Below are positions 26,641 to 34,617 of a stretch of DNA of 59,851 nucleotides, one piece after another (position 1 is the first letter of the stretch; each line of letters starts with the position of its first letter). A program made the translations under genes and the position numbers. The stretch is from contig JABXKC010000026.1 of the NCBI GenBank assembly GCA_013375495.1, positions 1 through 59,851 of the forward strand, given 5' to 3'. The notes beneath the pieces are model-generated. The model was not told where the DNA came from. It saw nothing but the letters and a program-made list of their open reading frames with translations, and ran no database searches. The stretch comes from Promethearchaeota archaeon. GTDB lineage: Archaea; Asgardarchaeota; Lokiarchaeia; Sigynarchaeales; SOKP01.

Positions 26641-28842
26641 TTAGACAACCTCCATGTGAAAAATTCTGTGTTTATCCAGATTTACCTTATAACCAGGGGG
26701 AACTACTAATGTAGTTGCTGGAGCTTCTATCACCGCAGGTCCTTTTACAAAATTCCCCGCATTGAGCAATCTCATCTCCCATATTGAAGCATCATGCCAT
26801 TTCCTTTCCCAAAAAATTTCCCGTATACCTTTAGAGGCTCCATCATTTGGTCTTTCACTGCTCATCTCGAGTTCGGGTAATTCCGGTTTTGGTACGCTCA
26901 CTACCCCCGTACCTACTACTTTAGTTATATGATATCCTAATTCTGGACTTTTAGTGCCTCTTCGAAATATTTGTTCGAAAAGATCATCGTACCTAAGAAG
27001 AAGATCGTTTAATTCAACTGAATCAAAGCGCTCCAACTCTTCTGAGTGTTCAATTGTTAATTCTTCATAGGGTGATTGCACTTCTAAATCATCTAACATG
27101 CCAAAATATTGTAATTTTAGTGATGGTCTGAACTCCATTTCACTAGGATTCCTTCCTTCTTTCTCAAATTCTTTCATAATTTTAAGTTTTAAATCTCTCC
27201 ATGTAGAAGTAACCATTGATGCAACAAACGAACTCATTTTTCTTTCGGGATCGATAAGCAAATCAACGGATATTTCGTGCCTATAGGAGTGATCAGCACA
27301 AGCACATCCGTATGCCGAGAATGCTGCTGCCCACTCTGGTATCATAATGTCTTGAAAGGATAATCCTTTTGAATACCCCGCTACATGGAGCGGTCCTCCG
27401 CCTCCAAATGATATTAAAGTGTAGTTTTCAGGTCGAAAACCAAGTCCTTGAATCATTCCATTAAGGTGATTTTTCATATTAATTTCTATTAAATCTAAGG
27501 CTCCTCTGGCAGCTTCGTAGGGATCTGCTTTAAAGGGCTTAGCAATTTGTTCTTCAATATAAGTAAATGCCTTATTTTTATTTAGTGGAACTTTTCCACC
27601 CAGAAAATAATCTGGATTGAGATAACCTAATATCAAACTACAATCAGTCATTGTTACCGTTTCTATTCCTGATTGTTCATTACATACTCCAATTTTATAC
27701 CCAGCGCTCTCAGGACCAAACTCTAGCCGACTTGATATATCGTTATATCGCAAGTACATTCCAGTTCCGGCTCCTATGGAGTCTAATGCAATCATTGGAA
27801 TGTTTAAAATAAAACCTCCAAGTGAACTTTCCCATTTAGTTGGTACGTATTTTTCCATAGTTAACCCTACATCAAAACTGGTACCTCCAACATCTGAAGA
27901 GACTAAGTTTTGAATGCCGTATTTTTCGGCAATAAATTTACTACCAATCATACCTCCTATTGGTCCTGAAACCATGGTTGGAATAAGTGATTTGGAGTAA
28001 GGAGACATCGTTCCTCCATAGGACGTTAAAATTCTAAGAGGAGCTGGTACGCCCTTATCTTTAAGTTTATTAGCTATCGCGATTAATTGATTTCTTGAAG
28101 GTTCTGCGGCGTATTGTTCAATTAGAAGTGCGTTCAATCGTGGTGTTTCACCTCTTACCGGATTGTGTTCAGAAGAAAGTATTATTGGTATTTCTCTTCC
28201 CTTTTCTTTCATAACTTGTTTAGCAATTCTTTCAACCTCCATTTCATGTCTTGAATTCATGAAAGAACAGAGTAAGCATACACAAATGCAATCTACATCC
28301 ATCTCAAGTAACTCTTCTACAACTTTTTCTACATCCTTCTCATAAAGAGGAATTAGTTCCTCCCCCCAAAAATTAATTCTGCCTCGAACGCCTTTAAACT
28401 TATTTCTATGTATAAGGGGTTGAGGGTGCTCGTGTTCTCTAGCGTGAAGCCTACCCGCATAATCAAGCCACATCCAGCATTGCAAAGCTCTCCCTAATCG
28501 ATGAAGATCTTCAAAACCAGCATTAACGATAACTCCAATGTTATCATTTCCCTCTCGTTCTAAAAGCCTATTTAGCATAGCTGTGCCCGAATAAACTAAA
28601 GCTTCCACACCAGAGCCAGTTTCTTGCAAATTTTTACCCCATTCGTTTAAAGAATCTGTTATTGAATTTAAAATTCCAATTGATTCTTCCTTTCCAGTTG
28701 TTAGTGCTTTTCCTACAGCAAAACTACCGTTCTCATCGATAATAAAGGAATCAGTCATAGTACCACCAGTATCTAATGCAATCGCTTTTAACAGATGGGT
28801 TGTATTCACATTAATTGATTTTGCCATATTGTTATTTCTCAA
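26641..28842 (-). CDS. acxA: Acetone carboxylase-type beta subunit (HyuA/hydantoinase A family)
   Basis: 733 residues of the hydantoinase A family, which has an actin/hexokinase-like ATPase fold: AIALDTGGTMTDSFIIDENG at the N-terminus, SSDVGGTSFDVGLTME (phosphate loop 2), IGAGTGMYLRY, and SFGGGGPLHVAGYSK. It is the first gene of the unit, ordered beta, alpha, gamma as in Xanthobacter acxABC. It provides the ATP-dependent phosphorylation of ketone and bicarbonate. The start may be the sixth residue (ATG at 28827, MAKSINV) rather than 28842. Confidence 0.8.
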   Translation of the reverse strand: MRNNNMAKSINVNTTHLLKAIALDTGGTMTDSFIIDENGSFAVGKALTTGKEESIGILNSITDSLNEWGKNLQETGSGVEALVYSGTAMLNRLLEREGNDNIGVIVNAGFEDLHRLGRALQCWMWLDYAGRLHAREHEHPQPLIHRNKFKGVRGRINFWGEELIPLYEKDVEKVVEELLEMDVDCICVCLLCSFMNSRHEMEVERIAKQVMKEKGREIPIILSSEHNPVRGETPRLNALLIEQYAAEPSRNQLIAIANKLKDKGVPAPLRILTSYGGTMSPYSKSLIPTMVSGPIGGMIGSKFIAEKYGIQNLVSSDVGGTSFDVGLTMEKYVPTKWESSLGGFILNIPMIALDSIGAGTGMYLRYNDISSRLEFGPESAGYKIGVCNEQSGIETVTMTDCSLILGYLNPDYFLGGKVPLNKNKAFTYIEEQIAKPFKADPYEAARGALDLIEINMKNHLNGMIQGLGFRPENYTLISFGGGGPLHVAGYSKGLSFQDIMIPEWAAAFSAYGCACADHSYRHEISVDLLIDPERKMSSFVASMVTSTWRDLKLKIMKEFEKEGRNPSEMEFRPSLKLQYFGMLDDLEVQSPYEELTIEHSEELERFDSVELNDLLLRYDDLFEQIFRRGTKSPELGYHITKVVGTGVVSVPKPELPELEMSSERPNDGASKGIREIFWERKWHDASIWEMRLLNAGNFVKGPAVIEAPATTLVVPPGYKVNLDKHRIFHMEVV

Positions 28843-29001
28843 ACATTTTTTTTAAAAATATATTTCATAATTAGAGTTAATGCTATATATAACTGAAGTT
28901 TAATTGATTAAAATATAGTTTTATCTTTTAAACTAGAAAGAGATTATAAAAGCTATTAAAAAGGGAACTTGGGGACGGTAGAATTTATTATAATTGGAAG
29001 A

Positions 29002-30540
29002 TCAAATCCTTTCTATCATCATTCCCCCTAAAATGATCGGACCTCCTGTAGAATTATATATTTTCTCTGCTTTTTTCAATTTATTTTGGCTCTCAGAATA
29101 TATTTTGAAGATTAGGTCTCCTTCTTTTATTCGTGCTCCTTGTTTTTTGAAGATTTCAACACCAGAATTTTTTGAATGAGGACAACCAGTTGCTTTAGCT
29201 ATTTGATTAATAATAGCATTGTTTACTCCAGTTATGTGTCCTGATTTTGTGGCAAAAAATTCTTTAATATGCGGTCCTAATTTAATGTCTTCTGGTCTAA
29301 TTTCAGGATTTCCACCTTGAACTCCAATAATTTTTTTCATTTTTTCAAATGCTTTTCCTGATCGTAATATTTCCTTTGCTAAATTTTGACCCATTCCTTG
29401 TTGAGCTTTTCCTCCCATTTCAAGTAGGATACCTGCTAAATCTGTAGCTTTTTCAATTAAGGAGTTTGGACCAGCAGAATAGTCCATAAGCAAGGTTAAG
29501 GCTTCTCTGGCTTCTAATCCCGGTCCAATCGCGTGACCAATAGGTTGATGAGCAAGAGTTAAAGCGCACTCCGCTTGAATCCCAACATTTTTTGCAATTT
29601 CTTTGAATATATAAGCGAATTGTTTACCATCATCTGGTGTAATGAATTTTGTTCCTTCTCCAACTGGTATATCTAACACGAGTTTTTTAACTCCTAGAGA
29701 TAATTTTTTGGTGATTATAGAGGGTATCATAAGACCTATAGGATCCATACGTAAAGGGCGTTCGATTTCGATCAATATATTATCTGCGGGTGATGTATTA
29801 AGAGCTCCACCCCAAATAATACAAGCCTTTTCTTTTGATATCATTTTTTTCAATTTATCGGCTTCGAAAGTGACCGGTGCTAAAACTTCCATAGAATCAG
29901 CAGTTCCAGAGGGGGACGTTATAGCTCTGGTCGACGATTTAGGAATTGTTAAACCCGCAGCGGCAACAATTGGAACTATTATGAGCGTCACTTTATTCCC
30001 CGGTACTCCTCCTGTCGAATGCTTATCATATACTTCGGGTCCAAATTTGAAAATGTCTCCACTTCTGGCCTCTGCATATGTTAATGATGTCATCTCTTCA
30101 TGATCCATACCATTTATATAAACAGCTGTTATAAATGCTGCTAAATCTATTCTTGATAAAGATCCGGAAACTGCATCAGAGATAATGCTATTAATTTCTT
30201 CAGTTGTTAGTTTATTTCCTTTTATTTTCTTCTGGATAAATTTAAAAGAATCTGGAGGATCAGCCGGTTTTACAGATAAAATTATGTCATCTTGAAGTGC
30301 AGTTTTTTCTTTAATAATATCTAAAAATATTCCAATTTCTCCAGGCTCTACGAGAGAATTAGAATAATCAACCTGTAAAATTGCAATCCAATATTTATCT
30401 TCAACATTTTTAGATTCTAAGTTTTTAATATATATTCGGTCTCCAGCTTTTTGCCCTAATTTCTGAGCATCCTTAATATTTAAAACAACATCTTTAGTAT
30501 TTCCCGTCTCAAAATTTATTGTTTTTACTTTTAGCTTCAT
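29002..30540 (-). CDS. deoA: AMP phosphorylase (archaeal DeoA-type)
   Basis: 512 residues, matching archaeal AMP phosphorylase (about 503) rather than bacterial thymidine phosphorylase (about 440). It has the extra N-terminal barrel domain (residues 1-85) and then the nucleoside phosphorylase core: SRIDLAAFITAVYINGMD, MTSLTYAEARSGD, VYDKHSTGGVPGNKVTL (phosphate binding), SSRAITS-like SSTRAITSPSGTADSME, and ALTLAHQPIGHAIGPGLEA. It converts AMP and phosphate to adenine and ribose 1,5-bisphosphate, the first step of the AMP salvage route that ends in form III RuBisCO. The RuBisCO homologue in this window is form IV-like, so a direct link is doubtful. Confidence 0.88.
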   Translation of the reverse strand: MKLKVKTINFETGNTKDVVLNIKDAQKLGQKAGDRIYIKNLESKNVEDKYWIAILQVDYSNSLVEPGEIGIFLDIIKEKTALQDDIILSVKPADPPDSFKFIQKKIKGNKLTTEEINSIISDAVSGSLSRIDLAAFITAVYINGMDHEEMTSLTYAEARSGDIFKFGPEVYDKHSTGGVPGNKVTLIIVPIVAAAGLTIPKSSTRAITSPSGTADSMEVLAPVTFEADKLKKMISKEKACIIWGGALNTSPADNILIEIERPLRMDPIGLMIPSIITKKLSLGVKKLVLDIPVGEGTKFITPDDGKQFAYIFKEIAKNVGIQAECALTLAHQPIGHAIGPGLEAREALTLLMDYSAGPNSLIEKATDLAGILLEMGGKAQQGMGQNLAKEILRSGKAFEKMKKIIGVQGGNPEIRPEDIKLGPHIKEFFATKSGHITGVNNAIINQIAKATGCPHSKNSGVEIFKKQGARIKEGDLIFKIYSESQNKLKKAEKIYNSTGGPIILGGMMIERI

Positions 30541-30703
30541 AATTTCAAAATGATATGTAATTAAATATTAATTAGATCATTTGGATAAATAAATTTACTT
30601 GAAATTTCTTTAAATTCCTCTTTTTGATGTCATTTACTATCACTTCTTATTTTTCCGATTATTTTATTTATTCATTTTAATAAAATTAATTAAAACCCAT
30701 TAA

Positions 30704-31855
30704 ATGATTAGAAATATGAATAAGTTCGAAAAGGCCCAAAATGTTCTCCATGAAATAAATGGAGACGGTTGGTTAATAATATGCGTTGAAGATAGTGATA
30801 TCAATTCTAGGTTTATGCTAGGCGTCGCATCTCACGCTCGGCACTATGTTTATGTTGCAGCTGATGGAAATCATAAAGTAATCGCGGTTGAGATGGAAGC
30901 TCCCATGATCACACGCTCTTTAAAGAACAAAGGAATCAAAGCTGAAGTGGTTTCCTATAGCTCAATGAGCGAATTAAAGACCCTACTAAGTTCGTTAATA
31001 AAAAAACCATGTATAGCTTTAAATATCGGAGAGGATATTTTAAATCCGAATGGAACCGCATATGCAGACCAGATTCGTGCAGGAGATTTTTTCTCAATGA
31101 AAAAATTGGCGCCTCAAACAGAATTTATATCAGCAGCACCCATAATTGATAGATTAAGGAGCGTTAAATCTTCAGAAGAATTAAAAGACTTACGAAATGT
31201 ATGCAAAGCAACTTTAGAGCTATTGGAAACATTTCCAGACTGGGTCAAAGTAGGTATGACCGAAAACGAAGTAAAAGCGAAATTAGAATACGAATACACG
31301 AAATTAGGGAAACCTTCGTTTGCGGCAATAGTGGGTACTGGAGCTCATTCAGCAGATCCACATCATAATACTTCTATGAAGAAAATCGAGCCAGGTGTGT
31401 TATTAGTAGATACCGGATTACAAATAGACGAGATGTGTTCTGATATCACCTGGACTTTCTGGGTTGGAAAAAATCCTGTGAAAGAATTTGTTGACGCATA
31501 TAATGCTCTTTTCGAATCGAAAGAGATTGCACATGAATTCTTTACTGATGGCACTCCAAATAACGTACCAGCCAAAAAATGTCGCGAATATTTAGCACAA
31601 AAAGGATACGATCATGAGAAGTTGTTTTTCCATGGATACGGGCACGCCTTAGGTTTTGAGGCTCACGATATAGGTGGTAGGATGAGCTGGAAGGTACCTG
31701 ATAATTTTAAGCTTAAAGAAAATATGGTATATACTAGTGAGCCGGGTTTATATTGGGCAGATAAATGGGGAATAAGATTAGAAGATGATATTATTATTGG
31801 CAAAGATAATTACGAGAAAGTTACTTACAACTCAAAAGACCCAATACTAATTTAA
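30704..31855 (+). CDS. M24-family aminopeptidase (Xaa-Pro dipeptidase-like)
   Basis: 383 residues. All five metal ligands of the pita-bread fold are visible: D and D in LVDTGLQIDEMCSDITWTF, H in FFHGYGHALGFEAHD, E in VYTSEPGLYW and E in GIRLEDD. The N-terminal creatinase-like domain covers about residues 1-150. This points to a two-metal aminopeptidase acting on Xaa-Pro dipeptides or related substrates. The start could be ATG 30704 or ATG 30716 (MNKFEK). It is convergent with the TPR gene. Confidence 0.88.
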   Translation: MIRNMNKFEKAQNVLHEINGDGWLIICVEDSDINSRFMLGVASHARHYVYVAADGNHKVIAVEMEAPMITRSLKNKGIKAEVVSYSSMSELKTLLSSLIKKPCIALNIGEDILNPNGTAYADQIRAGDFFSMKKLAPQTEFISAAPIIDRLRSVKSSEELKDLRNVCKATLELLETFPDWVKVGMTENEVKAKLEYEYTKLGKPSFAAIVGTGAHSADPHHNTSMKKIEPGVLLVDTGLQIDEMCSDITWTFWVGKNPVKEFVDAYNALFESKEIAHEFFTDGTPNNVPAKKCREYLAQKGYDHEKLFFHGYGHALGFEAHDIGGRMSWKVPDNFKLKENMVYTSEPGLYWADKWGIRLEDDIIIGKDNYEKVTYNSKDPILI

Positions 31856-31866
31856 ATCTATATTTT

Positions 31867-33174
31867 CTATAGTGTGATAGAAAATGGAAATTCTTTTGTT
31901 TCTTCTATTTTATTTTGGTCTGGATCCATAAATTTTATGTTTATTTTAATAATATAATCTCCTGCCTCAAGTGGTTTAAGGTTAATTTCCCATTTTAAGT
32001 CTTCGTTAGTTCTTAACGAATAAATTTGTTTCTTCGTGGTACCTCTCATAATTTTTAACTTTTCAGGGAATTCGACATCAATATTTACATCAAGCGCTTC
32101 TCCTTCACTCTTATTTTCAATCAAAATTTCTAAAGGAAAAGTTTGGTCTATAAGGGGAGGTCTTAGATTCTTAATTGACGCTAATAATGTAACAGGGGGA
32201 GATATTAAGTTTGGTGTTATTGATTGAGTCTCATATGTAAAGATCATGTTTTTGTTTAGTTCACAAGTAAATAACAAAGGACCTATTGTTGAATTATCAA
32301 CTTGAAAATGAGGTTTAATTGCGAATTCTAAACGAGATTTTTTTCCAATATCAATAGCTAACGGAACACTTGGTTTTTTACTCGCTGTCAAATTATCAGA
32401 AAGGTTTATCGATATTTTATTTATGTTAAAATCACGGAATTCGAATTGATAATAGGGATCTTCTAAAATCTGCGGTAAACTTAAAGTATCTAAATTGAGA
32501 GTTAGATGTATAGATTCATTAGTTGTATATATTTCCTTATCAAGTTCAAAATTTGATTCTACCAGCAATTTTAAGTTTAGTAATAACAAAACATTTTTTA
32601 ATAACTTTAGTTCAGCGTCTCTAAATTTATAGAGTCCAATATTTTCTTTAATTTTATCTACATATTTAACTTGATCGTCTCTTAGTGAAATCGTAATTTC
32701 GGATACAAGTTGTATCAATGGATTTTTTTTAAAAAATGCTTTATCAACTTTTTTCTGAATCTTCTTTAAATAATCTAATCCCTCGTCGGGGACACCTTTA
32801 AGAAATAAACATAAATATGAAAGAACAGAGAAGGTTATAAAGTATGAATTTTTATCTCCTTCGTTTCTAAGTTTAGGGACATAGTTTAGAGCTTCCTTAT
32901 ATATTTGATTAGCCTCTAAAAATTTTTCGGCGTAAAGACAAGCTTCTCCAGATTGCCTAAACAACTCAATGCTAGTACCATATCGCTCCAGTTCAATAAA
33001 AGTTTTAGCACCATTAATATAACAATCTTTAGCTCCTTCATATTCGTTTAACTTGAGGAGAGTGTTTCCAGCTAAATGATAATTCTTACCGGCTTTTTTA
33101 AATTGTCTCGCTTTAAAAAGTTGTTGAGCTTTTAGTAATTGATTTTGAGCTAAAATGTAAGGGTCTTTTCCCAT
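31867..33174 (-). CDS. SNAP/TPR-like protein with C-terminal beta-sandwich domains
   Basis: 435 residues. Residues 5-110 form helical repeats of TPR/SNAP type (LFKARQFKKAGKNYHLAGN, EYEGAKDCYINGAKTFIE, SIELFRQSGEACLYAEKF), much like the start of alpha-SNAP. A further helical region runs to about 205. From about 210 the protein changes to two beta-sandwich modules (IHLTLNLDTLSL; ILIENKSEGEALDVNIDVEF ... KLKIMRG ... WEINLKPLEAGDYIIKI), the second resembling a CARDB or adaptin-appendage type Ig fold. No signal or membrane segment is seen. The design recalls eukaryotic trafficking adaptors, but the function is inferred only from fold pattern. Confidence 0.6.
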   Translation of the reverse strand: MGKDPYILAQNQLLKAQQLFKARQFKKAGKNYHLAGNTLLKLNEYEGAKDCYINGAKTFIELERYGTSIELFRQSGEACLYAEKFLEANQIYKEALNYVPKLRNEGDKNSYFITFSVLSYLCLFLKGVPDEGLDYLKKIQKKVDKAFFKKNPLIQLVSEITISLRDDQVKYVDKIKENIGLYKFRDAELKLLKNVLLLLNLKLLVESNFELDKEIYTTNESIHLTLNLDTLSLPQILEDPYYQFEFRDFNINKISINLSDNLTASKKPSVPLAIDIGKKSRLEFAIKPHFQVDNSTIGPLLFTCELNKNMIFTYETQSITPNLISPPVTLLASIKNLRPPLIDQTFPLEILIENKSEGEALDVNIDVEFPEKLKIMRGTTKKQIYSLRTNEDLKWEINLKPLEAGDYIIKINIKFMDPDQNKIEETKEFPFSITL

Positions 33175-33283
33175 TAATAATCACTATAAATAAGAATTAA
33201 CCGTGAAATTAAAAATTAGGGGATAAATTTGACTTTTATAGTGGTTAAGAGTAAAATAAAAAGAAATAAAAAAAATTTTAAGA

Positions 33284-33898
33284 TTAAAAATCCATTAAGA
33301 TAAGAATGAATGCCACCATGATGATTGTTCCACTAACACTAGATACCCATGTAAAGATTACAAATCCAATGATGAGTACAACCCACCATGAATAAGGTAT
33401 TTTGATGTCGATTTTGTTGTAGAGTGTGAGCAGCAAAATTATAGCAAAAATAATCCCTACAACTGCTCTCCCTATTAACGATATGTTTCCACTCATGATG
33501 TATATGATCGTTTCATAAATTAACCAACCAGCACCAATCAAGGCAACTATTTTTGAAGCGACATACGATTTCTTCTGACTTAAAATCTCTATTATTGCTG
33601 CTGTTATTATTAAAATCCCTGCCAAATAAGAAGGACCTACTAAGTATTCAAATAGGATAAGAACGACTCCTATGATAAGTAGTACCCACCATATAAAAGG
33701 GATCTTTAGCTTCTTGAAATCAATTATTTCTAAGGAATCGAAGACTACAAATGCGATAATTAATCCCCATACCCCAAGTAAAATGAATAGCCATATTGGT
33801 GTATAGAAGTTAAATATGCTATCTCTGATTAAGACTAATATTCCTATAAGAGCAACAACTCTAGATGCTGAAAGCTCAACTTTAGAAGTTTCACCCAT
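33284..33898 (-). CDS. Multi-pass membrane protein, internally duplicated
   Basis: 204 residues that are almost entirely hydrophobic, with about seven or eight predicted membrane helices. Two halves share a pattern: IPFIWWVLLIIGVVLILFEY (about residue 65) and IPYSWWVVLIIGFVIFTWV (about 165) are clear repeats, each preceded by a short charged loop with FKKLK or NKIDIK. The family is unknown to me. A small Asgard membrane protein is the safest description. Confidence 0.65.
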   Translation of the reverse strand: MGETSKVELSASRVVALIGILVLIRDSIFNFYTPIWLFILLGVWGLIIAFVVFDSLEIIDFKKLKIPFIWWVLLIIGVVLILFEYLVGPSYLAGILIITAAIIEILSQKKSYVASKIVALIGAGWLIYETIIYIMSGNISLIGRAVVGIIFAIILLLTLYNKIDIKIPYSWWVVLIIGFVIFTWVSSVSGTIIMVAFILILMDF

Positions 33899-34061
33899 AT
33901 TTTTTCACGTAAATTTATTTAAATTAATCCTAATTCTATTTAGAACTAGAATATATCTACCACTAGAAAGGTTTCTATTTATATTTTTTTACTAAAATAT
34001 ATTAGAAGTTTAATAGAACTAAACTTAAAAAAATTAAAAAATAGTGAGTAAAACTGTTTTT

Positions 34062-34130
34062 ACCGAAACCATAGCAGTATGGTGTGTCATCTCGCGACTA
34101 TTATTTTTTCGCAAAAATCATTCTTTCGGT
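34062..34130 (-). promoter_or_regulatory. Predicted SECIS element (eukaryote-like) in the 3' region of the hdrA-mvhD transcript
   Basis: On the minus strand this begins at the base after the mvhD stop. An outer pairing ACCGAAA/TTTCGGT (34130-34124 with 34068-34062) encloses 5' ATGA (34121-34118), an 8-bp stem TTTTGCGA/TCGCGAGA with two G-U pairs, an A-rich apical loop AAAAATAATAG, and 3' TGA (34089-34087). The AUGA/UGA core with adenines in the apical loop is the hallmark of eukaryotic SECIS elements. Lokiarchaeal selenoprotein genes have been described as carrying SECIS elements of this type. A small ACCAT/ATGGT hairpin lies between the core and the closing strand. The fold was drawn by eye. 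Confidence 0.6.
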
Positions 34131-34604
34131 TTAATCTTTTTTCTTTTTTTCTTCAGAATCTTTTTTCTCAGCTTCTTTTATGAGAGATTCCTTAATAGGG
34201 TTGGTGCCTAGATTCTCTATTATTCCAGATACTCGGGTGACTTCTTCTTGAAATCTTTGACCCTCAGCTGCACTACAATTAAACATTTGGATTCTCTCTG
34301 GAGCCACTCCAGCGGTTTTTAAAATTTCTCTCGTATATTCTACGTTTTTTGCCGCAACTAAATTCCCCGTCTCATAGTCGCACTCTCCTTCGTATCATCC
34401 GGCAACTATTACGCCATCTGCTCCCTTTCCAATAGCCCTCATCATTAAGCTAGGTGTAACCCTCCCAGTACAATTTATTCGTATTGGTCTAATTGTTGCG
34501 GGATATTGAGCTCGAATCGTTCCAGCCATGTCTCCGGCGCCATATCCTCATTTCCAACACATAAAGGCTAAAATCTTTACTTGGTCTTTTACTTTCGCTG
34601 TCAT
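34131..34604 (-). CDS. vhuD: Selenoprotein MvhD/VhuD-like (hydrogenase/Hdr-linking Fe-S subunit), 2 Sec
   Basis: 157 residues read through two in-frame UGA codons, at 34548-34550 (residue 19) and 34395-34397 (residue 70). The sequence matches the delta subunit that links F420-non-reducing hydrogenase to heterodisulfide reductase: ILAFMCWKUGYGAGDMAGT corresponds to the family's FCCNWCSYGGADTAGT, and ADGVIVAGUYEGECDYETGN to GADGVLVAGCHPGDCHY. Both UGAs stand at conserved cysteines. The N- and C-terminal parts (NCTGRVTPSLMMRAIGKG, AAEGQRFQEEVTR) also fit. It starts 13 bases after hdrA in the same operon. It is invisible to normal gene callers because of the UGAs. It would pass electrons to HdrA through a [2Fe-2S] site. 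Confidence 0.87.
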
Positions 34605-34617
34605 ATTTTGCACCTCT

